Made by a program: the position numbers and the translations under genes. A stretch of 64,000 nt of DNA from DATDIC01 sp963777625 (GTDB lineage Bacteria; Pseudomonadota; Alphaproteobacteria; Acetobacterales; Acetobacteraceae): positions 1-64,000 of the forward strand of contig CAVZRO010000029.1 in assembly GCA_963777625.1 (NCBI GenBank). The letters are read 5' to 3'. The notes under the pieces were generated by a model. The model ran no database searches, was not told the origin of the DNA, and was given only the letters and a program-made list of their open reading frames with translations. Positions 33,242 to 42,344 of this stretch are shown in pieces (the stretch's first letter is position 1; every line of letters starts with the position of its first letter).

Positions 33242-34375
33242 TCAGGTGGCGAAATCCGCGCGGATACGTTCGGAGTGCTGGCCGACGGCTGGTACTGGTC
33301 CGAATGTGCGGGATGGTGCCCCGTCCGTGATCACCGGTGGGGCGGCCAGCGTCACGTCGCCGTTCGGCGTGGCGACCGTGATTCGCCGGAGGGCAGGATG
33401 GTGCGACAGCGCCGCGACGTCGTTCACGAAGCCGAACGCGGTGTTGGCCGTGCGCAGCCGGGCGGCAGCTTCGGTTCGCGACAGCAGGGCGAAGGCGGCG
33501 GCGATGTGGCCGTCCACCTCGGCGCGATTCGCCACGCGGGCGACGTTGGTCTGGAAGCCGGGCTGCTGCGGGAGGTCGGGCTGGTTCAGGAAGCGGGCGC
33601 AGAAATCCACCCATTCGCGTTCGTTCTGGATGGAGATGAGCACCAGGGAGCTGTCAGCCAGGGCGAACGCGCCGTAGGGGCAGATGGAAGGGTGGGCCAG
33701 CCCGATGCGCGGTGGCGACCTGCCGGTGCCCTGATAGAACAGCAGCGGCACGCTCATCCAGTCGGCCATGCCGTCGAACAGGCTGACTTTCAGACCCTTG
33801 CCGCGGCCGGTGATGCCGCGCTGGATCAGCGCCTCCAGGATGCCGGCGTGGGCGGCCATGCCGCAGGCGATGTCGCAGACCGATACACCGACGCGGCCCG
33901 GGCCGGAGGGAAGGCCGGTGATCATGGCGAGGCCTGATTCGGCCTGCACCAGCAAGTCGTAGGCCTTCATGGTGGCGTACTCGCCGGTGTCGCCATAGCC
34001 GGAGATATCGACGGTGATCAGGCGTGGGTGGCGCTCGCGCAGGGTGGCGGAGCCGAACCCGGCGCGAGCGGCGGCGCCGGGCGCGAGATTCTGGATGAAC
34101 ACGTCCGCTGTTTGCAGGATCCGGTGGAGGAGGGCGGCGTCTACGGGGTTTTTGATGTCGGCGACCAGGCTCTGCTTGCCGCGGTTGAGCCACACGAAAT
34201 AGCTGGAGAGGCCGTTGGCGAGCTGATCGTAGCCACGAGCGAAATCGCCTTCCGTGCGTTCCACCTTGATGACGCGGGCGCCGGCGTCCGCGAGGCGGGA
34301 GCTGGCGTAGGGTGCCGCCACCGCCTGTTCCAGCGTGAGAACCAGCAGGCCGGCGAGGGCTTTCGGGTCGGTCAT
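33242..34375 (-). CDS. CaiB/BaiF (class III) CoA-transferase
   Basis: 377 residues. It carries LAGLLVLTLEQAVAAPYASS, AGARVIKVERTEGDFARGYD, NRGKQSLVADIKNPVD and SGYGDTGEYATMKAYDLLVQ. Asp140 in KAYDLLVQAESGL fits the catalytic Asp that forms the acyl-aspartyl anhydride, in contrast to the two short homologues at 4101 and 5068. Acceptor acid unknown. The start lies beside the 5' end of an uncharacterised region; downstream is the kup gene, 75 bp away on the same strand. Confidence 0.88.
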   Translation of the reverse strand: MTDPKALAGLLVLTLEQAVAAPYASSRLADAGARVIKVERTEGDFARGYDQLANGLSSYFVWLNRGKQSLVADIKNPVDAALLHRILQTADVFIQNLAPGAAARAGFGSATLRERHPRLITVDISGYGDTGEYATMKAYDLLVQAESGLAMITGLPSGPGRVGVSVCDIACGMAAHAGILEALIQRGITGRGKGLKVSLFDGMADWMSVPLLFYQGTGRSPPRIGLAHPSICPYGAFALADSSLVLISIQNEREWVDFCARFLNQPDLPQQPGFQTNVARVANRAEVDGHIAAAFALLSRTEAAARLRTANTAFGFVNDVAALSHHPALRRITVATPNGDVTLAAPPVITDGAPSRTFGPVPAVGQHSERIRADFAT

Positions 34376-34861
34376 CGACGGATGCTCCGGATGGGCACGG
34401 TTCCGCGATCATTCGCGGAGCCCGCTGTACCTGCTGGCGCGGAGCGGGTCCACATCGGGTTCCGGCGGTGAACTGCATCACAGCACGATGCGGAAAGCCC
34501 AGGCAGCCTGCATTGGCCGCCAGCAGGGTTACTTGATCGGAACCGGTTGGCTGATCGCTGATCCCGATCCGGGAGGTTGCCGCCATGCCGGCCTACGCAT
34601 TGGCCCCGTCGATCTTTTCCCCAATCAGAGCGTTGTCGGCGACATCCGTCGAAACACGCGCGCTAGCGGGCGCAGCGTCCCGCGCGGCGCAACGACCGGA
34701 GCCTGATCTGGCGGCGTTGGAGCGCGTTCTGTCGGCAGCCCGGCAGCAGCGCGCCGGGCATGTCGCCGGCCTGCTGAGCGGTGCCTGGCAGCGCGCGGTG
34801 CGGAGCGGATCCCGCCGTAACGTCTTGAGCTGGGGGCGCTGTCGTTCTGCTGGTCACGGCG
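34376..34861. other. Intergenic region with degraded coding-like sequence
   Basis: The CoA-transferase promoter must lie in its left part. A plus-strand open frame from 34585 (MPAYALAPSIFSPIRALSAT..ALERVLSAARQQRAGHVAGL) has a helical stretch ending AWQRAVRSG, vaguely like small DUF1127-type proteins, then loses sense. I do not call it a gene. It leads into the TauE/SafE remnant. Confidence 0.35.
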
Positions 34862-35202
34862 TTGTTCGCGGGGTATGACGCGGCGCTCGGCCTGGGGGGC
34901 GTAAAGAGCCCGTTCGGCGCCAACATGATCATTCTAGTGGCGGCAACGATCTCCGGCATCGCCGGATTTGCGGTTTCGCCGCTGTGCGGCGCCATGCTGC
35001 TGCATACCCTGGGCAGCCCGGTCTACGTGGTGAAAGTACTGCTGGTGTGCAGCATGGGAATCCAGCTCACAAGCGTCGTCGCGCTGAGGCACCGGATCGG
35101 GCCTGGCTGGGGATCAAGGTGTTCATGCGGCTGTCAGATCGGCAGTTCGCCGCGGCGGCGAATATCCTGCTGATGGTGTCGGCGTTCGGGCTGATCGTGT
35201 GA
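34862..35202 (+). pseudogene. Remnant of a TauE/SafE (TSUP) membrane permease
   Basis: GYDAALGLGGVKSPFGANMII, VSPLCGAMLLHTLGSPVYVVKV and MGIQLTSVVALRH resemble TSUP-family exporters. The frame then shifts near 35100. The second frame ends with VFMRLSDRQFAAAANILLMV and AFGLIV, which looks like the last helix of the same family. The central ~150 residues are missing and there is no intact start. An internally deleted pseudogene. Confidence 0.55.
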
Positions 35203-35267
35203 AGCTGCCGGTTGGTGTGTGTGCCGCACGGGTGGTTGGGGAGGTCGTTTCGACCGAGGCATGGAGC

Positions 35268-35480
35268 TTACTCGGCGGCGGCTGACGGCGCTTGTTCAAG
35301 GATCAGGCGTGCGATGAACTCACGCTTGGTCGAAGCGTGCTGGATGTCGTATCCTACCGGCTCGTTGTCCGCGCCCAGATCGAGCATGACGTCTTCCTCG
35401 ATCTCGACGGTTCGGCAGGACGGCATTGGCCGGACTTCGATATAGAGGCTATCCGTCGATCTGTCGTAGCTGGTTTTCAT
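35268..35480 (-). CDS. DUF2283 family small protein (antitoxin-like partner)
   Basis: 70 residues with the DUF2283 pattern: KTSYDRSTDSLYIEVRP, EIEEDVMLDLGADNEPVGYD, IQHASTK. The family is short, predicted beta-rich, and often encoded with DUF4258-type genes in toxin-antitoxin-like pairs. It overlaps the upstream gene by 4 bp (ATGA-type, 35477-35480), so the two are co-translated. Biochemical role not established. Confidence 0.78.
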   Translation of the reverse strand: MKTSYDRSTDSLYIEVRPMPSCRTVEIEEDVMLDLGADNEPVGYDIQHASTKREFIARLILEQAPSAAAE

Positions 35481-35746
35481 GGCCTGAAGTCTTCATCCGC
35501 GAAGGCGTTATGGACAGTCTCGCCGTCCGACAATAGCACAACGCGAAGGCAACATCCCAGGCTCGCGGCATACCCGTAAAGTCGAATTCGGCCGTCTCGC
35601 TGGATAGTCCGCCGCTCGGGTTGGACAATCATCCGGCGAATCTCGATCGGGTCGAGCTCGGGCCGGCGTGGCAAGACATCGAACGCGAAATATCGTGTCC
35701 GCCAGAATGGCGGCGGGGGCAGTCTTTCAGGCTCAGGATCGTTCAT
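35477..35746 (-). CDS. DUF4258-like small protein (toxin-like partner)
   Basis: 89 residues: FDVLPRRPELDPIEIRRMIV, PERRTIQRDGRIRLYGYAAS, LGCCLRVVLLSDGETVHNAFADEDF. The order I-P-E-R...dGRIR..G...LRVV.l.dg.t.hnAf.D.. matches DUF4258/BrnT-like RNase-fold toxins. It precedes the DUF2283 gene with a 4-bp overlap. The toxin-first order is like BrnT-BrnA. Toxicity is inferred from family and context only. Confidence 0.6.
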   Translation of the reverse strand: MNDPEPERLPPPPFWRTRYFAFDVLPRRPELDPIEIRRMIVQPERRTIQRDGRIRLYGYAASLGCCLRVVLLSDGETVHNAFADEDFRP

Positions 35747-35768
35747 TTCGGGCTGGCGCTGTCCGTGC

Positions 35769-36935
35769 TCAATAGCTTCGGGGCAGTCCCAGGACGTGTT
35801 CGGCGAGGTAGGAGAGGATCAGGTTAGTGCTGATCGGTGCGACCTGGTACAGGCGGGTTTCGCGGAATTTGCGCTCGACGTCATATTCCTCGGCGAAGCC
35901 GAAGCCGCCATGCGTCTGGATGCAGGCCTCGGCGGCTGCCCAGGATGCATCGGCGGCGAGCAGCTTGGCCATGTTGGCCTGTTCTCCACACGGAAGGCCG
36001 GCGGCGAATTTGCGGCAGCCTTCGTGGACCAGCAGTTCGGCCGCGCGCATTTGGGCGTAGGCGCGGGCGATGGGGAACTGGACGCCCTGGTTCTGACCGA
36101 TGGGGCGGTTGAAGACCCGCCGTTCCTGGGCGTAGGCGACTGATTTCGTGGTGAACCATTTGGCGTCGCCGATACTTTCGGCGGCGATGAGCAGCCGCTC
36201 GGCGTTCATGCCGTCCAGGATGTAGCGGAAGCCCTTGCCTTCCTCGCCCACCAGATTGCTTGCCGGAACCACCATGTTGTCGAAGAAAATCTCGGTGGTG
36301 TTGTGGTTCATCATGGCGCGAATGGGACGGATGGTCATGCCGTGGCCGACTGTTTCGCGCATATCGACGATGAACGTGGACAGGCCCTCGGTGCGCGAGC
36401 GCGCCTGCTCGCGCGGGGTGGTGCGAGCGAGCAGCAGCATGAGGTCGGAATGCTCGGCCCGGCTGGTCCAGACTTTCTGGCCGTTGACGATGAAATGATC
36501 GCCTTCGCGGCGGGCGAAGGTGCGGAGCGCGGTGGTGTCGGTGCCGGAGGTCGGCTCGGTGACGCCGAACGCCTGCAGGCGCAACTCGCCGGTGGCGATT
36601 TTGGGGAGGTAGACGCGCTTCTGGGCTTCCGAGCCGTGCCGCAGAATGGTGCCCATGATGTACATCTGCGCGTGGCAGGCGGCGCCGTTGCAGCCCTCGG
36701 CGTGGATGGTTTCCAGGATGGCGGCGGCAGCGGACAGCGGCAGGCCGGCGCCGCCATATTCTTCCGGGATCAGGGCGGCGAGGTAGCCGGCTTCGGTGAG
36801 GGCGTGGACGAATTCGGTGGGGTAGGCGCGCGCGACGTCCAGCTTGCGCCAGTACTCGCCGGGAAAGCGGGCGCAGAGCTTGCGCACTTCCTCGCGGATT
36901 TCGGCGTGCTGGGCTTCGGGGGCGTGTGGGTCCAT
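35769..36935 (-). CDS. Acyl-CoA dehydrogenase family protein
   Basis: 388 residues from the ATG at 36935; the open frame antisense to fumC is ignored. FAD-binding and substrate motifs are GYLAALIPEEYGGAGLPLSA, LRLQAFGVTEPTSGTDTTAL, DHFIVNGQKVWTSRAEHSDL and IQTHGGFGFAEEYDVERKFRE. The usual C-terminal YEGT..I, which holds the catalytic Glu in many members, is replaced by LYQVAPISTNLI (~362-372). Substrate and activity are therefore uncertain, and another acid may serve. It probably feeds electrons to ETF. Divergent from fumC (120 bp between). Confidence 0.88.
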   Translation of the reverse strand: MDPHAPEAQHAEIREEVRKLCARFPGEYWRKLDVARAYPTEFVHALTEAGYLAALIPEEYGGAGLPLSAAAAILETIHAEGCNGAACHAQMYIMGTILRHGSEAQKRVYLPKIATGELRLQAFGVTEPTSGTDTTALRTFARREGDHFIVNGQKVWTSRAEHSDLMLLLARTTPREQARSRTEGLSTFIVDMRETVGHGMTIRPIRAMMNHNTTEIFFDNMVVPASNLVGEEGKGFRYILDGMNAERLLIAAESIGDAKWFTTKSVAYAQERRVFNRPIGQNQGVQFPIARAYAQMRAAELLVHEGCRKFAAGLPCGEQANMAKLLAADASWAAAEACIQTHGGFGFAEEYDVERKFRETRLYQVAPISTNLILSYLAEHVLGLPRSY

Positions 36936-37055
36936 GGGCTTCTCCGCGGTTCGGGGTAGGACGGGTGCGGGGAAAACGCCAGTGAGCGTGCGATGGTGCG
37001 GCCGGCGTGTGGTATATGACGGGCGAATGCCCTTGCCGCTTCGGAGGATGTGCCC

Positions 37056-38477
37056 ATGGTTGAAAGTGCCGCATACCGCGTGGAAGAGGATGCGCTCGGC
37101 GACGTAGAGGTGCCGGCGGAGCATCTGTGGGGGGCGCAGACGCAGCGTTCGCATCTGAACTTCCCGATCGGGGTCGAGCGGTTCAAGTGGGGGCGCCCGG
37201 TCATCCGCGCCTTGGGGCTGCTGAAGAAGGCGGCCGCGCTGGCGAACCAGGAGCTGGGGCAGCTTCCGAAGGCGAAGGTGGAGCTGATCGTCCGCGCCGC
37301 GCAGGACGTGATCGACGGCAAGCTGGATGGGGAGTTCCCGCTGGTGGTGTTCCAGACCGGGTCCGGCACGCAGACCAACATGAACGCCAATGAGGTGATT
37401 TCCAACCGGGCGATCCAGCTTGCCGGCGGCGTGCTGGGATCGAAGAAGCCCATCCATCCGAACGACGACGTGAACCATAGCCAGTCGTCCAACGACACGT
37501 TCCCGACCGTGATGCACATCGCGGCGGTCGAGCAGATCCAGGACGTGCTGCTGCCGGCGGTGAAGGTGCTGCGGGACACGCTGGCGGCGAAGGTCACCGC
37601 GTTCCAGTCCATCGTGATGGTCGGCCGGACGCATTTGCAGGATGCGACGCCGCTGACCTTGGGGCAGGTGATATCGGGGTGGGTCGCGCAGCTCGATCAT
37701 GCGAGCGAGGTGATCGAGCAGTCGCTTGGCGGCCTGCTGCGGCTGGCGATCGGCGGCACCGCGGTGGGTACCGGGCTGAACGCCGATCCGCGTTTCGGCG
37801 ACACGGTCGCGCGCAAGCTGCACGACGACACCGGCAAGCCGTTCGTATCGGCGCCCAACAAGTTCGCCGCGTTGTCCGCGCATGATGAAATGGTGAATGC
37901 CAGTGCGGCGATGCGCACACTGGCGGGGGCGCTGATGAAGATCGCGAATGACGTGCGCTTCCATGCATGCGGCCCGCGGGCGGGGTTTGCCGAGCTGCGG
38001 ATACCGGAAAATGAGCCCGGGTCGTCCATCATGCCGGGCAAGATCAACCCGACGCAGTGCGAGGCGCTGACCATGGTGGTGGTGCAGGTGTTCGGCAACG
38101 ATCACGCGGTGGCGTTTGCCGGGTCCCAGGGGAATTTTCAGCTCAACGTCTATAAGCCGATCATGCTGCACAATGTGCTGGAGTCGGCGGAGCTGCTGGC
38201 GGACGGGTGTCGTTCGTTCGAAGAGCACTGCGCGCGCGGGATCGAGCCGAACGAAAAACGCATCAAGCAGCATCTGGATAATTCGCTGATGCTGGTGACC
38301 GCGCTCAATCCGCATATCGGGTACGAGAATGCGGCGAAGATTTCGCTGACGGCGTATCGCGAGGATATCAGTCTGCGAGAGGCGGCGTTGAAGCTGGGTC
38401 TGCTGACTGCGGCGCAGTTCGACGAATGGGTCAGGCCCGAGGACATGACGCACCCGCTGGCGGCGAAACGGTCGTGA
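37056..38477 (+). CDS. fumC: Fumarate hydratase class II
   Basis: 473 residues. I take the ATG at 37056, since CGGAGGAT lies 9 bp upstream; the GTG at 37050 is too close to it. It interconverts fumarate and malate in the TCA cycle as a tetramer without iron. Family blocks are LWGAQTQRSHLNFPIG, VFQTGSGTQTNMNANEVISN, HPNDDVNHSQSSNDTFPT and the superfamily signature GSSIMPGKINPTQCE with its catalytic Ser loop. Full-length and intact. Confidence 0.95.
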   Translation: MVESAAYRVEEDALGDVEVPAEHLWGAQTQRSHLNFPIGVERFKWGRPVIRALGLLKKAAALANQELGQLPKAKVELIVRAAQDVIDGKLDGEFPLVVFQTGSGTQTNMNANEVISNRAIQLAGGVLGSKKPIHPNDDVNHSQSSNDTFPTVMHIAAVEQIQDVLLPAVKVLRDTLAAKVTAFQSIVMVGRTHLQDATPLTLGQVISGWVAQLDHASEVIEQSLGGLLRLAIGGTAVGTGLNADPRFGDTVARKLHDDTGKPFVSAPNKFAALSAHDEMVNASAAMRTLAGALMKIANDVRFHACGPRAGFAELRIPENEPGSSIMPGKINPTQCEALTMVVVQVFGNDHAVAFAGSQGNFQLNVYKPIMLHNVLESAELLADGCRSFEEHCARGIEPNEKRIKQHLDNSLMLVTALNPHIGYENAAKISLTAYREDISLREAALKLGLLTAAQFDEWVRPEDMTHPLAAKRS

Positions 38478-38552
38478 CAGGCGGCGCCTCCGCTTCCTGG
38501 CAGCGGGTCGTCGTGCGATGATTGGTCACCTCAGGCAGAAGGATCGCTCCCG

Positions 38553-39263
38553 ATGATCACGCTGTATGGAATGGGCAGCCCTAACGTCGTCAAGATCTAT
38601 ATCGCGCTGGAGGAACTCCGGCTGCCGTACGAGGTGCGCCCGGTTGACGTGTTTGCCGGGGCGCAGTTCGACGCCGATTTCCTGAAGCTGAACCCGCTGG
38701 CCAAGGTTCCGGTGATTACCGACAGCGACGGTCCGGGTGGCGAGCCGATCTCGGTGTTCGAATTGGGCGCCATCCTGCTGTATCTGGCGGCCAAGACCGG
38801 CGAGCTTTTGCCCCATGATCCAAGGCCGCGCGCCAATGCGATCCAGTGGATGATGGTGCAGATGACCAATATCGGTCCGATGTGCGGGCAATTGGTTCAT
38901 TTCAAGCGCTTCGCCCCGGCCGGGAACGACTACGCGGTGTCGCGCTATGCCACGCAGGTGCACCGGCTGTTCGAGCTGTACGACCAGCGGCTGGCGAGTC
39001 AGAGCTGGGTCGGCGGGGCGGAGTACAGCATCGCGGATATTGCCGCGTTTCCGTGGCTGCGCATTGGAGCGATGCTGCTCGGCGACGCGGCGGCGGAGTT
39101 CGGCAATGTGCGGGGCTGGGTCGATCGCATTGCGGCACGCCCGGCGGTGCAGCGCGCGCTGGAGGCGGTGGAGAAGGTGCGCGCGGAGACCACGCAATTC
39201 GACAAGGCGAGCCCGGAGAATCTGGACCGGATGTTCGGGCGCGGGAAATTTGCGGCGGCGTGA
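38553..39263 (+). CDS. Glutathione S-transferase family protein (Ure2-like)
   Basis: 236 residues. The thioredoxin-like domain reads ITLYGMGSPNVVKIYIALEE, LNPLAKVPVITDSDG (cis-Pro) and ISVFELGAILLYLAAKTGE. The helical domain holds ANAIQWMMVQMTNIGPMCGQ and EYSIADIAAFPWLRIG. It resembles Ure2p/YghU/YfcG-type GSTs that act as disulfide reductases or on peroxides; specificity is not readable. It follows fumC by 75 bp on the same strand and may be co-transcribed. Confidence 0.85.
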   Translation: MITLYGMGSPNVVKIYIALEELRLPYEVRPVDVFAGAQFDADFLKLNPLAKVPVITDSDGPGGEPISVFELGAILLYLAAKTGELLPHDPRPRANAIQWMMVQMTNIGPMCGQLVHFKRFAPAGNDYAVSRYATQVHRLFELYDQRLASQSWVGGAEYSIADIAAFPWLRIGAMLLGDAAAEFGNVRGWVDRIAARPAVQRALEAVEKVRAETTQFDKASPENLDRMFGRGKFAAA

Positions 39264-39494
39264 GGCGAAAGCCGCGCGACGAGGGATATGCCGGAGGGGC
39301 GTATCCTGACATGGGGCGCTGAATAAGCTGCCAGTGGCGAGCAGGATCTTTCAGGTAGCGACTGAAACCACATTGTTCTGGGTCGGCATCTAGCCGTATC
39401 GGTAACGCGAACCACCGGGTGCTATGGACAGCCGGCGAGTTGGACAGCATCCTGGTCCGAAGGATGCCGGTTCGCCGGACCAGGGGAGGAAACG

Positions 39495-40580
39495 ATGCAA
39501 CCAAGCGGTGCTGGCCGAATGCTGATGATCGGCCTGGGATTTGTGCTCGGCGGCGTGTTCACGACAGGCGCTGCGCGGGCGGCGGCGGTGTGCGCGCAGC
39601 CGCAGCAGATGGACGGGTTCAAGACCTGCGCCGATGTCAGTAAAGCCGAGCAAGAGGGCGGGCTTACCTTCTACACCACCGATCCCGGGTCGGACACCGC
39701 CAAGGTGCTTGCGGCATTCCACAAGGCGTTCCCGAAGATTGCCGCCAATTACCTCCGCCTACAGGCGGGGGCGCTCTACGCGAAGCTGCTGTCGGAGCGC
39801 CGCGCCCGCTCCTATGTGGCGGACGTGATGGAAATCTCCGACATGGGGTTCGTGCTCGACTTTCAGAAGCGCGGTGGGTACGAGCCGTACGTTTCACCGG
39901 AAATGACTGCGTATAAGCCGGAGTACAAAAGCAGCCCGGAAGGCTTCTGGACGTGGGGCGAAATCATCATGGCCGGGATCGCTTACAACCCGCAGGTGGT
40001 GCCGCCCGATCAGGCGCCGAAGAGCTGGCTCGACGTGCTCGATCCGAAATGGAAGAACGCGGTCAGCGTGAAGGATTCGAACTCCGGCCTGGAGCATGAG
40101 ACCTGGTACGAGCTGCGCCGGCTGTATGGCGAGCAGTACTGGCAGAAATTCGCGGCGCTGGAACCGAAAGCGTACAATTCCTACGTGCAACAGTACAGCC
40201 AGGCGGTGAACGGCCAGGACAAGATCATTCATACCGCGCAGTATTCGGGCTATCTGGAGTTCAAGGAGCGTGGCGCGCCGATCGCCTTCGTGTATCCGCC
40301 AGACGGTCTGCCAGCCGGACCGGGCGTTTACGGCGTGATTGCAAATGCGCCGCATCCGGAAGCGGCGAAGCTGTTCATGGACTGGCTGCTGTCCGTGCCG
40401 GGGCAGGAGGCGCTGGATGGCGCGCTGTTTCTCAATTCGCCGCGGCCGGACGTTCCGCCGCCGCCCGGCGGTGTGTCGGCAAGCAAGCTCAAGCTGCTGT
40501 TCCCCACCGACTGGCAGAGCTTTCTTGAAACTCGCCCCGAATTCAACAAGGTATGGAATCAGATGACCGGCCTGCACTGA
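39495..40580 (+). CDS. ABC importer periplasmic binding protein (family 1, iron/phosphonate type)
   Basis: 361 residues with a signal peptide (MLMIGLGFVLGGVFTTGAARA). The mature part has EGGLTFYTTDPGSDTAKVLA, an FbpA/PotD-like start, and WGEIIMAGIAYNPQVVPPDQ, DPKWKNAVSVKDSNSG and APHPEAAKLFMDWLLSVPGQ. It opens a three-gene importer with a fused permease and an ATPase. Ligand candidates are Fe3+ chelates, organophosphonates or polyamines; the iron-ligand Tyr pair of FbpA is not evident. RBS GGGGAGGAAACG. Confidence 0.85.
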   Translation: MQPSGAGRMLMIGLGFVLGGVFTTGAARAAAVCAQPQQMDGFKTCADVSKAEQEGGLTFYTTDPGSDTAKVLAAFHKAFPKIAANYLRLQAGALYAKLLSERRARSYVADVMEISDMGFVLDFQKRGGYEPYVSPEMTAYKPEYKSSPEGFWTWGEIIMAGIAYNPQVVPPDQAPKSWLDVLDPKWKNAVSVKDSNSGLEHETWYELRRLYGEQYWQKFAALEPKAYNSYVQQYSQAVNGQDKIIHTAQYSGYLEFKERGAPIAFVYPPDGLPAGPGVYGVIANAPHPEAAKLFMDWLLSVPGQEALDGALFLNSPRPDVPPPPGGVSASKLKLLFPTDWQSFLETRPEFNKVWNQMTGLH

Positions 40581-40625
40581 GCCGCGTCCACTGGCCAGCG
40601 TCCACTGGGTAGATCGCCGGACACC

Positions 40626-42344
40626 GTGGCGGGAATTTTCCGCCCCTTCGTTGTCAGGCTGCGGCAGGCGAGGGGCGCCGGCGCGCGGGCCTGGCTCACG
40701 CCGATCGTGCTGCTCGTCTGCGGCAGCCTGGTGGTTTACCCGGTGGTGTTTCTGGTCATCGAATCGCTGAACGTCGGCGATCCCGAGCAATTCCCACCGC
40801 ATGATTTCGGCCTCGGGAACTACGGCGCGATCGCCGAATATTCCGATATCCTTTGGAGAACGGCGGCGATCGCCGGCATGGCCACGGTGATGGCCATGGT
40901 GTTCGGCTGTGTGCTGGCCTGGATATTGACCCGCACCGCGCTGCCCGGCCGGCGCCTGCTGGAGCGGCTGATGGAGCTGCCTTATTACGTGACGCCGCTG
41001 GTGGGGGCGCTCGCGTGGGGCATCCTGGCCGGGCCGAAGACCGGGTTCCTGAACCAGATTTGGCACCTGATCGGCGGGCGCGGCGATCTGTTCAATGCGT
41101 ACTCGCTGTTCGGGATCGCCTGGGTGATGGCGTTCTTCGAAGGCACGGTGGCGTTCGTGATGATCGCCGCGGCGATGAAGTCGATGGACCCGGCGCTGGA
41201 GGAAAGCTCGGCCGTGCTCGGGGCCGGCAAGCTGGAGACTACGCTGCGGATCACGCTGCCGCTGGTTGCTCCGGGCGTGCTGGGCGCGGCGGTATTCGTG
41301 TTCGCCGAAATGCTCGGTTCGTTTGCCGCGGCGTTCGTGCTGGGGATTCCGGGCCGGATCTACATCGTGACCACGGCGATCTGGGAAGAGACGCTGTCAT
41401 TCCCGCCGCAGTACGGCCGTGCGTCGGCGCTCGGACTGTCGTTGTTTATCGTGATGCTGGTGACGCTCGGTATTGCACGGCTGCTGTTGCGGGGCGGCAG
41501 CTACGCCACCATCACCGGCAAGGCCTTTCGTCCACGCGCCGCCGATGTCGGACGGCTCGGCCCGGTGCTGCTGGCGATCTGCTGGGGCTACATCGCGATC
41601 GCAGTGGTGCTGCCGCTGGGGGCTTTGCTGCTGACGTCGTTCGAGCGGTTCGAAACCGTGGTCTTGTCCGATAGCGTGTTCACGCTTGCCAACTACCGCA
41701 CGGCGCTAGAGGCCGGCGGGCTGGGGGTGGCGCTGTTCAACAGCCTGCTGCTGGGATTCGGCGTGGCGACGGTCGGCGTTGTCCTGATGGCGTTTCTGGT
41801 CTGGACCATCTATCGCACGCGGATGCCGGGAAGCGCGATCGTCGAATACGTGGTGATGTTTCCCCAGGCGGTGCCGCGGCTGGTGTTCGGGCTGGGTCTG
41901 CTGTGGGCGTGGCTGACGATCCCGGTGCCGATCTACGGCACGCTCTGGCTGCTGGCGCTGGCTTATCTGACGGTGTTCCTGCCGCTTGGGACGCGCACGC
42001 TGGCGGGCGTCATCCTGCAGCTCGATCGCAGCCTGGAGGAATGCGCACGTGTCTGCGGGGCATCGTGGCTGCGCCAGATGCGCACCGTCACGCTGCCGCT
42101 GCTGCGGCCGGGGATCGCCGCGGCGTGGCTGTTGATTTTCATCGCCAGCGTGCGTGAACTCGGCGTGTCGATTTTCCTGATGGGGCCGAATTCGAAGGTG
42201 ATCGCACCGGAGATCGTCAATGCCTGGCTCAGTTCGAGCGGAGCGCTGTCCGCCGCAATGGCGATCCTGCAGACCGTGACGGTGTTCATCGCCGTCGGCG
42301 TGCTGTTCAGCGCGGCGCGGGTGTTTTCGAGTGACGCCGCATGA
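40626..42344 (+). CDS. ABC importer permease, two-domain (FbpB/PhnU-like)
   Basis: 572 residues (GTG start) formed by two fused permease halves, ~12 helices. Each half has an EAA loop: EESSAVLGAGKLETTLRITL (~195-214) and EECARVCGASWLRQMRTVTL (~475-494). Fused permeases are typical of Fe3+ and 2-aminoethylphosphonate importers. The stop overlaps the ATPase start (ATGA). The DNA is intact and complete. Confidence 0.9.
   Translation: MAGIFRPFVVRLRQARGAGARAWLTPIVLLVCGSLVVYPVVFLVIESLNVGDPEQFPPHDFGLGNYGAIAEYSDILWRTAAIAGMATVMAMVFGCVLAWILTRTALPGRRLLERLMELPYYVTPLVGALAWGILAGPKTGFLNQIWHLIGGRGDLFNAYSLFGIAWVMAFFEGTVAFVMIAAAMKSMDPALEESSAVLGAGKLETTLRITLPLVAPGVLGAAVFVFAEMLGSFAAAFVLGIPGRIYIVTTAIWEETLSFPPQYGRASALGLSLFIVMLVTLGIARLLLRGGSYATITGKAFRPRAADVGRLGPVLLAICWGYIAIAVVLPLGALLLTSFERFETVVLSDSVFTLANYRTALEAGGLGVALFNSLLLGFGVATVGVVLMAFLVWTIYRTRMPGSAIVEYVVMFPQAVPRLVFGLGLLWAWLTIPVPIYGTLWLLALAYLTVFLPLGTRTLAGVILQLDRSLEECARVCGASWLRQMRTVTLPLLRPGIAAAWLLIFIASVRELGVSIFLMGPNSKVIAPEIVNAWLSSSGALSAAMAILQTVTVFIAVGVLFSAARVFSSDAA

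Noticed and set aside
31460..33937. 825-codon plus-strand open frame antisense to kup
   Set aside because: The composition is a His/Gln/Arg/Gly-rich shadow of kup and the CoA-transferase; no domain and no RBS.
34585..34878. Possible DUF1127-like small protein
   Set aside because: Only a weak helical segment matches. The C-terminus is nonsense and the start lacks an RBS.
35769..38453. 895-codon open frame on the minus strand covering fumC
   Set aside because: Only the part below 36935 has acyl-CoA dehydrogenase homology. The rest is antisense to an intact fumC with typical GC-rich third-position bias, which keeps antisense frames open.
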